Assembly (NCBI RefSeq): GCF_010731295.1 | Contig: NZ_AP022579.1 | Coordinates: 5,518,001-5,582,000 of the forward strand | DNA length: 64,000 nt | Origin: Mycolicibacterium boenickei | Lineage (GTDB): Bacteria > Actinomycetota > Actinomycetes > Mycobacteriales > Mycobacteriaceae | Direction: 5' to 3' | Part shown: positions 8,298 to 17,247 of the stretch, piece by piece | Numbering within the stretch: the stretch's first letter is position 1 | Layout: the number at the start of each line of letters is the position of its first letter | Notes under the pieces: model-generated | Told to the model about the DNA's origin: nothing | Seen by the model: only the letters and a program-made list of their open reading frames with translations | The model's database searches: none | Position numbers and translations under genes: made by a program

Positions 8298-9726
8298 CAC
8301 CGTCGCGGGACTGCTACGCGGGCGCACCGACCGACCGCTGTTGATCTGCGACGACCAGCGGATCAGCTACGCGGAGGCCCAGCGTCGCTCTGCCGAGGTG
8401 GCCGGCGGCCTGCTCGCGCTCGGTGCCGGCAAGGGCACACACGTCGGGCTGCTGTATCCCAACGGTGTCGATTTCGTGGTGGGGATGTTGGCTGGGGCCC
8501 GCATCGGCGCGGTGACGGTGCCGTACTCCACCTTCCTGACCGCCACCGAGCTGGAGACCCAGCTGCGCGACAGCGATACCGCGATACTGCTGTCGGCACG
8601 CGGTTTCCGCAATCACGACTATGAGCAACGGCTGGCCGGTATCGAAGCACCGTGCCTGCGGCAGGTGTTGTTCGATCTGCCCCGTGCCGACGACCCGAGG
8701 TTGACCGGCTTCGAAGACGACGTGGACGGCTGCGACCCGCTGGCGATCATCTACACCTCGGGATCCACCGGCTTCCCCAAGGGCGTGGTCCACACCCATG
8801 CCTCGCTGATCGCACATCAACGCAATCTCAACGAGATCCGCGGGATCACGACCGCCGACCGTCTGTTCTGCAATTCGCCGTTCTTCTGGATCGGCGGGTT
8901 CGCGTTCGGGTTGCTGGCCACGATCAGCGCCGGGGCAACCCTGATCTGTTCGAACGCGACCGACGCAGGTGCCACCCTCGATCTGATCGAGGCCGAGAAA
9001 CCCACCATCACCAACGGTTTCGTCGCCGGCATTGCCCACCTGACGCGTCATCCCAGCTATCCGGACCGACACTTCTCGGCGCGGCGAGGCAACCTCTACC
9101 CCGTCATGGCCCCCGACTGCCGGCCAACCGATCCGGAGCTCCGGCACAACATGCTGGGGATGACCGAGACCGGCAGTGTGGTGCTGATCGACGCCGACGA
9201 GGGTGATCAGCCCGAGCAGCGCCGCGGCAGTTATGGCCGGCCCGCGCCAGGATTCGAGACCAAGGTGCTCGCCTCGGGCGAACTGTGCGTGCGCGGGCCG
9301 TACCTCATGCAGGGCTACTACGGACTCAACCGCGAGGACTGCTTCGACGCCGACGGCTGGTTTCACACCGGCGACCTCGTGCGGGTCGACGACGACGGCT
9401 ACTTCTACTTCCTCGGCCGGGCCGGCGCGATGATCAAGACCGCCGGCGCCAACGTCACTCCCGACGAGGTCGAGAAAGCGCTGGCAACACTGGGCATTAC
9501 CGCGCACGTGTTCGGATTGCCCGATCCCGTTCGCGGGCAGCTCGTGGCGGCGGTCATCGTCGCCGATGACCCCGTCGACATCGAGGTGGTGCGAGCCCGG
9601 CTGCGCAGCATGCTGTCGGCATACAAGGTGCCGCGGGCATTCACGGTGTGTCGCCCCGCCGATCTGCCCACGCTCTCCAGCGGCAAGCTCGATATGTCCC
9701 GTCTATGCGGACTGTTCGATGACTGA
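8290..9726 (+). CDS. AMP-dependent acyl-CoA synthetase/ligase (FadD-like)
   Basis: 478 residues. GTG 8290 overlaps the preceding gene by 8 bases; longer in-frame readings run inside that gene. Motifs are YTSGSTGFPKG (about 155-165), LGMTETG, WFHTGDLVRVDDDGY and catalytic K466 in LSSGK. It is clearly paralogous to the next gene: both carry PFFWxGGF and (L/S)AGATL, and a GRxxxMxKxxGAxVxPxEV stretch. Several ligases in one operon suggest either several acid intermediates or heteromeric or substrate-specific isoenzymes. Confidence 0.9.
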   Translation: MSDTVAGLLRGRTDRPLLICDDQRISYAEAQRRSAEVAGGLLALGAGKGTHVGLLYPNGVDFVVGMLAGARIGAVTVPYSTFLTATELETQLRDSDTAILLSARGFRNHDYEQRLAGIEAPCLRQVLFDLPRADDPRLTGFEDDVDGCDPLAIIYTSGSTGFPKGVVHTHASLIAHQRNLNEIRGITTADRLFCNSPFFWIGGFAFGLLATISAGATLICSNATDAGATLDLIEAEKPTITNGFVAGIAHLTRHPSYPDRHFSARRGNLYPVMAPDCRPTDPELRHNMLGMTETGSVVLIDADEGDQPEQRRGSYGRPAPGFETKVLASGELCVRGPYLMQGYYGLNREDCFDADGWFHTGDLVRVDDDGYFYFLGRAGAMIKTAGANVTPDEVEKALATLGITAHVFGLPDPVRGQLVAAVIVADDPVDIEVVRARLRSMLSAYKVPRAFTVCRPADLPTLSSGKLDMSRLCGLFDD

Positions 9727-11221
9727 CACCATCGACACCCTGGTACGCGCGCGTTCGTCATCCACGAAGTCGGCGGTGGTGGACCCCGTCGCGCGGATCT
9801 CGTACGCCGAACTCGATTCCGCCACGGCCGAACTGGCCGCCGGGTTCATGGCCGCAGGTGTCACCAAAGGATCCCGGGTGGGGCTCCTCATGCCCAACGG
9901 GGTCGACTGGGTGCGGATCGCCATCGCACTCATGCGGATCGGCGCCGTTCTGGTTCCGCTGAGCACACTGCTACGCCCGGGTGAACTGGCCGCACAATTG
10001 CGGATGGCGTCGGTGCAGTTCCTCATCGCAGTCGAAGAGTTCCGGGGACATCGATACCCCGTCGACCATGATCTGCTGCCCGCGCTGCGCGCCGTGTGGT
10101 CCACCGGGCAAGCGCTTGGGTTCAGCGGATCGCCAGGCACCGCCGACGCGCTGGCTGGTTGCGTGCGCGAAAGCGACCCGATGGTCATCATGTTCACCTC
10201 CGGAAGCAGCGGGCCGCCGAAAGGAACCATTCATTCGCACCGTAATGCTCTGGGCGCCGTGCGCTCTGGGCTCGAAGCCCGGTGCATCACCGCCGAAACC
10301 CGGCTGTATCTGCCGATGCCGTTCTTCTGGGTCGGCGGATTCGGCGCCGGCATCCTCTCGGCCCTGCTGGCCGGAGCCACCCTGGTGACCGAACCTGTCC
10401 CCCGCCCGGATTCCACGCTCGAACTCCTTGAACGCGAACAGGTCACGCTGTTCCGGGGCTGGCCTGAGCAGGCCGAGGCGCTGGCCCGTCACGCCGGAGC
10501 CGCGGACCTGAGCGCATTGCAGCCGGGAAGCCTCGAGGCCCTTTTGCCCGACCGGATGCGGTCACGGCCCGGGGCACGGGCGTCGCTGTTGGGGATGACC
10601 GAATCGTTCGGTCCGTACTGCGGATTCCGGGCCGACACCGACCTGCCGGAATCGGCGTGGGGCAGCTGCGGCAAGCCGTTCGACGGTATGGACGTGCGCA
10701 TCGTCGACACCGAATCCGGCGCACCGCTGTCCCCTGGCCAGACCGGGGCGATCCAGATCCGCGGCCCGCACGTGATGCGGGGTCTCTGCCGACGCGGCCG
10801 AGAAGACGTGTTCACATCCGACGGCTACTACCCGACGGGCGATCTGGGCTATCTCGATTCCGACGGATTCCTGTTCTACCGCGGCAGATCCGACGATATG
10901 TTCAAAGTCCGTGGTGCGACGGTATATCCGAGCGAGGTACAACGGGCGCTGCGGTCCGTGCCCGGGGTCCGCGCGGCCTACGTGGTAAACGTCCCTGACG
11001 GCCAAGCCAATCGGGTCGGTGCGGCAGTCGTGGGTGACGGCCTGTCGGTGGAGGCACTGCGTGCCACCGTGCGCGAGGTCATCAGCCCGTTCAAGGTGCC
11101 CACGCTGTGGCTGCTGCTCGACGACGAGGAATACGTCCCATGCGGGGCCACCGGGAAAGTCGACAACACCGCATTGCGCGCCATGCTGGAGGAGATCCAC
11201 GCCAAGGAGGCAACAACGTGA
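9719..11221 (+). CDS. AMP-dependent acyl-CoA synthetase/ligase (FadD-like)
   Basis: 500 residues. ATG 9719 overlaps the previous stop by 8 bases. It has the ANL motifs FTSGSSGPPKG (159-169), LGMTESFG, YYPTGDLGYLDSDGF and a C-terminal catalytic Lys in GATGKVDN. It is the third ligase in a row and a paralogue of the one before. Its stop overlaps the start of the LLM oxidoreductase (GTGA), so it is co-translated. It probably activates a side-chain or ring-derived acid; the substrate cannot be read from sequence. Confidence 0.9.
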   Translation: MTDTIDTLVRARSSSTKSAVVDPVARISYAELDSATAELAAGFMAAGVTKGSRVGLLMPNGVDWVRIAIALMRIGAVLVPLSTLLRPGELAAQLRMASVQFLIAVEEFRGHRYPVDHDLLPALRAVWSTGQALGFSGSPGTADALAGCVRESDPMVIMFTSGSSGPPKGTIHSHRNALGAVRSGLEARCITAETRLYLPMPFFWVGGFGAGILSALLAGATLVTEPVPRPDSTLELLEREQVTLFRGWPEQAEALARHAGAADLSALQPGSLEALLPDRMRSRPGARASLLGMTESFGPYCGFRADTDLPESAWGSCGKPFDGMDVRIVDTESGAPLSPGQTGAIQIRGPHVMRGLCRRGREDVFTSDGYYPTGDLGYLDSDGFLFYRGRSDDMFKVRGATVYPSEVQRALRSVPGVRAAYVVNVPDGQANRVGAAVVGDGLSVEALRATVREVISPFKVPTLWLLLDDEEYVPCGATGKVDNTALRAMLEEIHAKEATT

Positions 11222-12045
11222 AGCTCGGACTGTCCACACCCATCGTCATGCAGCACCCCGGTGAGTTCTCACCGTGGGAGACCGACGCCGGTCCCGACGA
11301 GCTGGCGTTGATCGCCGAGGCAGCAGACAGTCTCGGATTTCACCACCTCACGTGTGCCGAGCACACCGGAATACCCGCCTCCGCCGCCGGAGTCCGCGGG
11401 ACCGTGTATTGGGATCCGCTGGCCACCTTGTCGTTCCTGGCGGCCCGGACCCGACGTATCCGGTTGACCACCGCCGTGGTGGTACTCCCGTACCACCACC
11501 CGGTGGCACTGGCGAAGAGTTACGGCACGCTCGACCGGCTCAGCGGTGGGCGCGTGATCCTCGGTGTCGGCGTCGGATCGCTGACCGAGGAATTCGAACT
11601 GCTCGGCGCCCCGTTCGAGGAGCGCGGAGCCGCGGCCGACCGGGACATCGCCAAGCTGCGGGCGGCATGGGGGCAGCCGGTCGTCGACGGCTTCGCCATC
11701 GAACCGCACGCCACCACTACCGATCTCGCCGTCTGGGTGGGCGGACGCACCAAGCGCTCGCTGCGTCGTGCCGTCGAATTGGGCAACGGCTGGATGCCTT
11801 TCGGCCTCTCGCCGGACACGATCGCCGAGTTCCTCGCGCCGCATCGACTGCCCGCGCACTTCGACGTCGTGCTGTCGCCCGGGGCCGCGCTGGATCCACT
11901 GGGGGACGCGGATGCCGTACGCCGTCGGCTGATCCGGTTGCGCGACGTCGGCGCCACGATCGCCAACTGCTCGGTGCAGGCGCGCAGTGCCGAACACTTC
12001 TGCGATCAACTCGCGGCGCTACACGCCATCGGCGAGGCGCTCTGA
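11218..12045 (+). CDS. LLM-class F420-dependent oxidoreductase
   Basis: 275 residues from GTG 11218, with AAGGAGG 7 bases upstream. It is a luciferase-like TIM barrel: start MKLGLSTPIVM, then HHLTCAEHTGIP, the segment RTRRIRLTTAVVVLPYHHPVALAKSYGTLDRLSGGRVILGVGVGS typical of the F420-binding family (seen at about residues 79-122), and WVGGRTKRSLRRAVELGNGWMP. In mycobacteria most such proteins use F420H2 rather than FMNH2. It probably performs a hydride-transfer step on a pathway intermediate. It ends the operon and is nearly convergent with the CaiB gene (2-base gap). Confidence 0.85.
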   Translation: MKLGLSTPIVMQHPGEFSPWETDAGPDELALIAEAADSLGFHHLTCAEHTGIPASAAGVRGTVYWDPLATLSFLAARTRRIRLTTAVVVLPYHHPVALAKSYGTLDRLSGGRVILGVGVGSLTEEFELLGAPFEERGAAADRDIAKLRAAWGQPVVDGFAIEPHATTTDLAVWVGGRTKRSLRRAVELGNGWMPFGLSPDTIAEFLAPHRLPAHFDVVLSPGAALDPLGDADAVRRRLIRLRDVGATIANCSVQARSAEHFCDQLAALHAIGEAL

Positions 12046-12046
12046 A

Positions 12047-13234
12047 TCAGACGATCTCCTGGGCCCGCAGCTCGGCGATCTGTGCTGCGTCATAACCGAT
12101 CTCGGCGAGCACCTCGTCGGTGTGCTCACCGAGCAGCGGCGCCCGCCGGCGGATCGTCCCCGGCGTCGCCGACATCCGGAACGGCGTCTCGATGATCGGC
12201 ACGTCCCGTGATGCACCGGGAAACGGCACCCGCTGTAGGTAGCCCATGGCCTGCACATGCGGATCGTCGAGGACGTCCTGCGTGGAATGTAGCGGCGCGG
12301 CAGGCATTTTGGCCTTCTCCAGGAGTTCCATCACCTGGGCCTTGGTCTTGTCGGCACACCAGTCGGCCATGATGTCGTTGAGGATGTCGCCGTTGGCCCA
12401 GCGGATATCGTCGTTGGCGAAACGCGGATCGTCGAACAGGTCTTCGCGACCCACCAGCCGGCACCACCGCTCGAACATCGGTTGTCCGGCCACCTGCAAC
12501 AGAACCCACTGGTCGTCGGCGGTGCGATACAGGTCGCACGGGGCGACCGACGCACCCTTGTTGCCCATCCGGGGCTTGTCCACCTGCAGCAGTTCCCGCT
12601 CGATCAAGAACGCGTTCGACAGCATCAGCGCGGTGGGCAGCAGGGCACCCTCGACGTGCTGGCCTTCGCCGGTCTTGTCTCGGTGATACAGCGCCATCAT
12701 CACCCCGATGGCCAGCGTCAGCGCCGTACCGAAATCGGCGTAGGGCACCACCGTTCGGATCGGTTGGTCCGGCAGGCCCTGGCGGTAGACCGCGCCCGAC
12801 ATCACCTGCCCCGCGCCGTCGAAGCCGATCTTGTCGCTGTACGGTCCGCCCTCGCCGTAGGCCGTGGCGCTGGCCAGAATGATGTCGGGCTTGACCGCCT
12901 TGAGCGTCTCGTAGTCCAGGCCGCTGGCCCGCATCCCGGCCGCAGGCATGTTGGCGATCACGATGTCGGCCTGCGCCACCAGCCGGCGGGTGACCTCTGC
13001 CCCCTCGGCCGTCGTGGAGTCCAGCGTCAGCGAACGCTTGTTGCGGTTGCACTGCAGAAAGGTGCCGCCTTCACCGCCCTCGGTGACGGCCTGCACCCAA
13101 CGATCTTCCCCGCCTTCGCGTTTCTCCACGCGCAGCACATCGGCGCCCATGTCGGCCAGGATCGCGCTGCACCACGGCGCGGCGATGAACCGGCCGTAGT
13201 CGAGCACCCGGATCCCGTCGAGAACACCTGCCAT
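12047..13234 (-). CDS. CaiB/BaiF family (class III) CoA-transferase
   Basis: 395 residues, normal family length. The N-terminal Rossmann-like half has VLDYGRFIAAPWCSAILADMGADV and RNKRSLTLD. The catalytic Asp expected about residue 169 is D167 in PYADFGTAL, followed by ALYHRDKTGEGQHVEGALL. The C-terminal half carries RRAPLLGEHTDEVLAEIGY. It would move CoA between acids, or act as a racemase-type enzyme, without ATP. It is monocistronic, 20 bases downstream of a conserved hairpin that separates it from the GntR gene. Whether it belongs to the left or right degradation operon is unclear. Confidence 0.88.
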   Translation of the reverse strand: MAGVLDGIRVLDYGRFIAAPWCSAILADMGADVLRVEKREGGEDRWVQAVTEGGEGGTFLQCNRNKRSLTLDSTTAEGAEVTRRLVAQADIVIANMPAAGMRASGLDYETLKAVKPDIILASATAYGEGGPYSDKIGFDGAGQVMSGAVYRQGLPDQPIRTVVPYADFGTALTLAIGVMMALYHRDKTGEGQHVEGALLPTALMLSNAFLIERELLQVDKPRMGNKGASVAPCDLYRTADDQWVLLQVAGQPMFERWCRLVGREDLFDDPRFANDDIRWANGDILNDIMADWCADKTKAQVMELLEKAKMPAAPLHSTQDVLDDPHVQAMGYLQRVPFPGASRDVPIIETPFRMSATPGTIRRRAPLLGEHTDEVLAEIGYDAAQIAELRAQEIV

Positions 13235-13253
13235 CCTGGCTCCCCCTCCTTCG

Positions 13254-13313
13254 GCGAGCAGACGCGAAATCCCCTATTGTCGTCCCAAAATGGGGGGTTT
13301 CACGTCTGCTCGC
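13254..13313. repeat. hairpin repeat R1 with shared outer arms
   Basis: GCGAGCAGACG (13254-13264) pairs with CGTCTGCTCGC (13303-13313). The inner stem is mainly GAAATCCCC against GGGGTTTC. It follows the stop of the leftward GntR gene and so could terminate that operon. The same outer arms recur at 20775 and 23191 with different inner stems. Confidence 0.75.
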
Positions 13314-13317
13314 GGGT

Positions 13318-13992
13318 CTATTCCAGTACGCCCAGCCGGTCGAGGTGATCGCTCAGCGGCTTGGAGGCCGCACACAGATGCTCGGCCATGGCGTCGCGGG
13401 CCGCATCCCCATCGCGTTCCTTGAGCGCGGCCAGGATCCGGCGGTGGTCGTGGGTGGACTGCTCGGGCCAGCCCTCGACCGTCGGGTACACCGATTCCAG
13501 TGCGTACCGGGTGATCTGGGACATCAGTTGGGCCAGTTTCGGCGACTCGGCCGCCCGGTTCACCCCGCGATGGAATGCGTGGTTGAGCCGGACCGCCGCG
13601 TCGTGATCATCGCGGGCGTAGGCGTCCTCCAGCTCCCGCTGGATCCGATCGAGCTCGTCGAGCTGCCCGTCGCTGATCTGGCCCGCGGCCCGTAGCGCCA
13701 ACTGCCCGCCGATGTGCGCCTGTACCCCGGCCACGTCGTCGATGTCGCGCCGGGTCACCGGCAGCACCAGAAAACCGCGTCGCGGCTGCTGGGTCAACAG
13801 GCCCTCCGTGCGCAGGCCGAACAGTGCCTCGCGCACCGGCGTCACGCTGATCCCCAGCTCGGCCGCGAGCTGTTCGAGCCGGATGTAGTTCCCCGCCGGA
13901 TACGTGCCGTCGAAGATCCTCCGCCGGATCAGGCGCGCCACATCCTCGGCCAGCTGTGGCCGCGAGGCGAAATCGGGTATGGACACAGTCAC
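13318..13992 (-). CDS. GntR family regulator, FCD type
   Basis: 224 residues. Its winged helix contains VARLIRRRIFDGTYPAGNYIRLEQLAAELGISVTPVREALFGLRTEGLL and the wing QPRRGFLVLPV (about residues 18-80). An FCD C-terminal domain follows, with DHDAAVRLNHAFHRGV and DHRRILAAL supplying metal-binding-type residues. Its ATG overlaps the acyl-CoA dehydrogenase stop by 4 bases, so it is the last gene of the SDR-thiolase-dehydrogenase operon. It is the likely regulator of that operon and of the divergent one starting at 17248. Confidence 0.88.
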   Translation of the reverse strand: MTVSIPDFASRPQLAEDVARLIRRRIFDGTYPAGNYIRLEQLAAELGISVTPVREALFGLRTEGLLTQQPRRGFLVLPVTRRDIDDVAGVQAHIGGQLALRAAGQISDGQLDELDRIQRELEDAYARDDHDAAVRLNHAFHRGVNRAAESPKLAQLMSQITRYALESVYPTVEGWPEQSTHDHRRILAALKERDGDAARDAMAEHLCAASKPLSDHLDRLGVLE

Positions 13993-15182
13993 ACCCGATA
14001 GTCGGAGAGCAGTCGCTTGCTGATGATGTTCTTCTGGATCTCGCTGGTGCCCTCGCCGATCAGCAGGAACGGAGCGTCACGCATCAACCGCTCGATCTCG
14101 TATTCCTTGGAGTAGCCGTAGCCGCCGTGGATCCGGAAGCTCTGCTGGGTGACCTCCGAGCAGAACTCGCTGGCCAGGTACTTCGCCATACCGGCGGCGA
14201 CGTCGTTGCGTTCACCGGAGTCCTTGAGCCGGGCGGCGTTGACCATCATCAGATGTGCCGCTTCGACTTTTGTTGCCATCTCGGCCAATTGGAACGCCAC
14301 CGCCTGGTGTTCGGCGATCGGCTTGCCGAACGTCTCACGCTGTTGGGCGTAGCGCACCGCGAGCTCGAAGGCACGGATGCCCACCCCACAAGCCCGCGCG
14401 GACACATTCACGCGACCGACCTCGACGCCGTCCATCATCTGGAAGAAGCCCTGGCCGGCGACCCCGCCGAGCACGTCGTCGGCACTGGCGCGGTAGCCGT
14501 CGAAGATCAGCTCGGTGGTGTCGATGCCCTTGTAGCCGAGCTTGTCCAGCTTTCCGGGAATGGTCAACCCGGGCACCACTTCGCCGAAGCCCGTGGGCTT
14601 TTCGACCAGGAACGCGGTCAGGTTGCGGTGCGGCTTGTCGGCGCCCTCATCGGTGCGGACCAGCGCGGCCACCAGGGTGGAGCTGCCGCCGTTGGTCAGC
14701 CACATCTTCTGGCCGTCGATCGTGTACGTGCCGTCGTCGTTCTTCTTGGCCCGAGTGCGGATGGCGGCCACATCCGAGCCCAGCTCGGGCTCCGACATCG
14801 AGAAGGCACCCCGCGTCTCACCGGTGGCCATGCGCGGCAGGAACTTCTGCTTCTGGGCATCGGTGCCGTGCTGACGGATCATGTACGCGACGATGAAGTG
14901 GGTGTTGATCACGCCGGACACGCTCATCCAGCCACGAGCCAGTTCCTCGACGCACAGCGCGTAGGTGAGCAGCGATTCGCCGAGCCCGCCGTACTCCTCG
15001 GGGATCATCAACCCGAACAGGCCCATGTCCTTCATCTGGTCGACGATGGCCTGCGGGTAGGAGTCGGAATGCTCCAGCGCCTGGGCGGTCGGGATGACCT
15101 CTTTGTCGACGAATTGCCGCACGGTCGAGACGATTTCGGTCTGGAACTCGGTGAGCCCCAGGGTCTGCGCAAGTCTGGTCAC
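13989..15182 (-). CDS. acyl-CoA dehydrogenase (FadE-like)
   Basis: 397 residues. GTG 15182 shares one base with the thiolase TAG upstream (TAGTG); the longer open frame beyond it lies inside that gene. The N-terminal helical domain holds GLFGLMIPEEYGGLG. The FAD-contacting segment is FSMSEPELGSDVAAIRT, with WLTNGGSS in the middle beta domain. The C-terminal domain has IHGGYGYSKEYEIERLMRDA and GEGTSEIQKNI; the Glu in GEGTSE is the catalytic base position of MCAD-type enzymes. It should introduce the 2,3-double bond into an acyl-CoA, passing electrons to ETF. Confidence 0.92.
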   Translation of the reverse strand: MTRLAQTLGLTEFQTEIVSTVRQFVDKEVIPTAQALEHSDSYPQAIVDQMKDMGLFGLMIPEEYGGLGESLLTYALCVEELARGWMSVSGVINTHFIVAYMIRQHGTDAQKQKFLPRMATGETRGAFSMSEPELGSDVAAIRTRAKKNDDGTYTIDGQKMWLTNGGSSTLVAALVRTDEGADKPHRNLTAFLVEKPTGFGEVVPGLTIPGKLDKLGYKGIDTTELIFDGYRASADDVLGGVAGQGFFQMMDGVEVGRVNVSARACGVGIRAFELAVRYAQQRETFGKPIAEHQAVAFQLAEMATKVEAAHLMMVNAARLKDSGERNDVAAGMAKYLASEFCSEVTQQSFRIHGGYGYSKEYEIERLMRDAPFLLIGEGTSEIQKNIISKRLLSDYRV

Positions 15183-16396
15183 TATGACACCCTCTCGAAA
15201 ACAGCGGCCAGACCCTGGCCGCCGCCGATGCACATCGTCTCCAGCCCGTAGCGGGCCTGACGCCGATCCAGTTCCCGGGCCAGCGTGGCGAGCATCCGCC
15301 CGCCGGTCGCCCCGACCGGATGCCCCAGCGAGATCCCGGATCCTCGGACGTTGGTCCGTTCGAAGTCGGCCTCGCCGAACTTCCACTCCTTCATCACAGC
15401 CAACGCCTGGGCGGCGAACGCCTCGTTGAGCTCGATCAGGTCGATGTCGCTCAGTTGCAGGTCGGCCTTGGCCAGGGCCGCCTCGGTGGCCGGCACCGGT
15501 CCGATGCCCATGACGTTGGGCGCGACTCCGGCCGAGCCCCACGACACCATCCGCACCAGCGGCCGCAGGCCCAGCTCAGCCGCCTTCTCCGGGGTGGTCA
15601 CGATGCACATGGACGCGGCGTCGTTCTGGCCGCTGGAGTTGCCCGCTGTCACGGTGGCTTCCGGATCCTGTTTGAGCAGAACGGGTTTGAGCTTGGCCAG
15701 CGCCTCAACCGTGGAGTCGGCCCGCGGATGCTCATCGGTGTCGATCACCGTGTCGCCCTTACGTGAGCGGACGGTGACCGGGATGATCTCCTCGGCCAGC
15801 ACCCCGGACTCCTGGGCCGCCACCGCGCTGCGATGTGAGCGCACCGCGAGCTCGTCCTGCTCGACACGGGTGATGCCGTACTCGCGGCGCAGGTTCTCGG
15901 CGGTCTCCAGCATTCCGCCCGGCACGGGGTAGAACTGCCCACCGGCGGTGGTGCGGCCACGTGCCAGCCCGTCGTGGATCTGCACGCCGCTGCGGGCCCC
16001 GCCCCACCGCATGTCGGTGGAGTAGAACGCGACGTTGCTCATGCTCTCGGCGCCGCCGGCCACCACGAGATCGTTGTCTCCGCTGCGCACCTGCAGGCAC
16101 GCCTGGATCACCGCCTGCAACCCGGAGCCGCACCGGCGATCGACCTGCATACCGGGCACCGTCACCGGCAGGCCGGCGTCCAGCGCCACCACGCGGCCGA
16201 TGGCCGGGGCCTCACTGTTGGGATAGCAATGCCCCAGAATCACGTCCTGTACCTGCTCGGGCGCCACCCCGGTGCGTTCCAGCAGACCCTTGAGCGCGGC
16301 GACACCGAGTTCGACGGCGGTCAGTGACGCAAACATGCCGCCGTAGCGGCCGATCGGGGTGCGGACCGGTTCGCAGATGACCGCGTCGCGCGTCAT
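15182..16396 (-). CDS. acetyl-CoA acetyltransferase (thiolase)
   Basis: 404 residues. ATG 16396 overlaps the SDR stop (ATGA). Nucleophile Cys89 lies in [24 protein letters not shown] supplies the Asn, the catalytic His is in [13 protein letters not shown], and the second Cys is in TMCIGGGQG. It is a complete degradative thiolase. With the SDR (3-hydroxyacyl-CoA dehydrogenase candidate) and the acyl-CoA dehydrogenase beside it, a nearly full beta-oxidation turn is encoded; the hydratase would come from one of the crotonases or the MaoC protein nearby. Confidence 0.92.
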   Translation of the reverse strand: MTRDAVICEPVRTPIGRYGGMFASLTAVELGVAALKGLLERTGVAPEQVQDVILGHCYPNSEAPAIGRVVALDAGLPVTVPGMQVDRRCGSGLQAVIQACLQVRSGDNDLVVAGGAESMSNVAFYSTDMRWGGARSGVQIHDGLARGRTTAGGQFYPVPGGMLETAENLRREYGITRVEQDELAVRSHRSAVAAQESGVLAEEIIPVTVRSRKGDTVIDTDEHPRADSTVEALAKLKPVLLKQDPEATVTAGNSSGQNDAASMCIVTTPEKAAELGLRPLVRMVSWGSAGVAPNVMGIGPVPATEAALAKADLQLSDIDLIELNEAFAAQALAVMKEWKFGEADFERTNVRGSGISLGHPVGATGGRMLATLARELDRRQARYGLETMCIGGGQGLAAVFERVS

Positions 16397-17133
16397 ACGT
16401 GCCGCCCCCCGGTCACCTCGAGCACCGTGCCGGTCATGTACGACGACAGGTCGCTGGCCAGGAAGAGGGCGACCTTGGCCACCTCGTCGGGCTCCCCGGC
16501 GCGGCCCATCGGGATCTCGGCCAGCTTCTCGTCCCAAATCCGTTGCGGCATGGCCTCGGTCATCGCCGAGCGGATCAGCCCCGGCTGGATGGCGTTGACC
16601 CGCACCCCGAGGTGGGCGAGTTCCTTTGCCGATGCCTTGGTCATGCCGACGATGCCCGCCTTGGCCGCCGAGTAGTTGGTCTGGCCGATCAGACCGACCT
16701 TGCCCGAGATCGAGGACATGTTCACGATCGCGCCGCGCTTGTTCTCGCGCATGATCGCCGCGGCCGATTTGGTGCCGTTCCAGGTGCCCTTCAGGTGCAC
16801 CGCGATGACCTGATCGAACTGCTCCTCGGTCATCTTGCGCAACGTCGCGTCCCGCGTGATGCCCGCGTTGTTGACCATGATGTCGAGCCCGCCGAACCGC
16901 TCGACGGCGGCCTGCACGAGCGCCTCCACCTCGGCGGATGAGGTCACGTCGCAACGCACCGCGATCGCCACTTCGGGGCCGCCGAGTTCCTGGGCGGCCG
17001 CCTCTGTGGCCTCCAGGTTCACGTCACCCAACACGACCCGGGCGCCCTCGCCGATGAAGCGCTTCGCGATGGCCAGGCCCAGACCCTGGGCACCACCTGT
17101 CACCACTGCAGTTTGACCGGTCAGCAACGACAC
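16393..17133 (-). CDS. short-chain dehydrogenase/reductase, 3-hydroxyacyl-CoA type
   Basis: 246 residues from GTG 17133, with AGGTGA upstream. Upstream in-frame starts lie in the divergent promoter and are less likely. Cofactor motif TGGAQGLG is at 12-19, NNAG at 88-91, catalytic Ser141/143, Tyr154 and Lys158 (YSAAK), and the C-terminus is FabG-like ([13 protein letters not shown]). Asp37 after the second strand (VLGDVN) favours NAD. As first gene of an operon with thiolase and acyl-CoA dehydrogenase it most likely oxidises 3-hydroxyacyl-CoA. It could instead act as a FabG-type reductase. Confidence 0.88.
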   Translation of the reverse strand: MSLLTGQTAVVTGGAQGLGLAIAKRFIGEGARVVLGDVNLEATEAAAQELGGPEVAIAVRCDVTSSAEVEALVQAAVERFGGLDIMVNNAGITRDATLRKMTEEQFDQVIAVHLKGTWNGTKSAAAIMRENKRGAIVNMSSISGKVGLIGQTNYSAAKAGIVGMTKASAKELAHLGVRVNAIQPGLIRSAMTEAMPQRIWDEKLAEIPMGRAGEPDEVAKVALFLASDLSSYMTGTVLEVTGGRHV

Positions 17134-17153
17134 CTGATCACCTAACTTTCGAT

Positions 17154-17218
17154 CGCGGGGGCTCTTTCTGAGCCAGATCATATTTCATATACGATATTGG
17201 AGATTCATCGCCCCCGCG
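17154..17218. promoter_or_regulatory. divergent promoter framed by an inverted repeat
   Basis: CGCGGGGGC (17154-17162) and GCCCCCGCG (17210-17218) frame an AT-rich core, 17176-17206, containing CATATTTCATATACGATAT. The core must carry both promoters, for the leftward SDR (start 17133) and rightward dehydrogenase (start 17248). The ATAT-rich dyad would suit a GntR operator, and the GntR gene at 13318 is the obvious candidate. Operator assignment is inference. Confidence 0.5.
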
Positions 17219-17247
17219 GATTCCGCGCGACGAAATGGAGCTCACCT

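Noticed and set aside
12047..13234. CaiB-type protein thought to lack its catalytic Asp (GQHVEGALLP has no Asp)
   Set aside because: The nucleophilic Asp belongs to an earlier segment; D167 in PYADFGTAL fits the expected place, so the enzyme looks intact.
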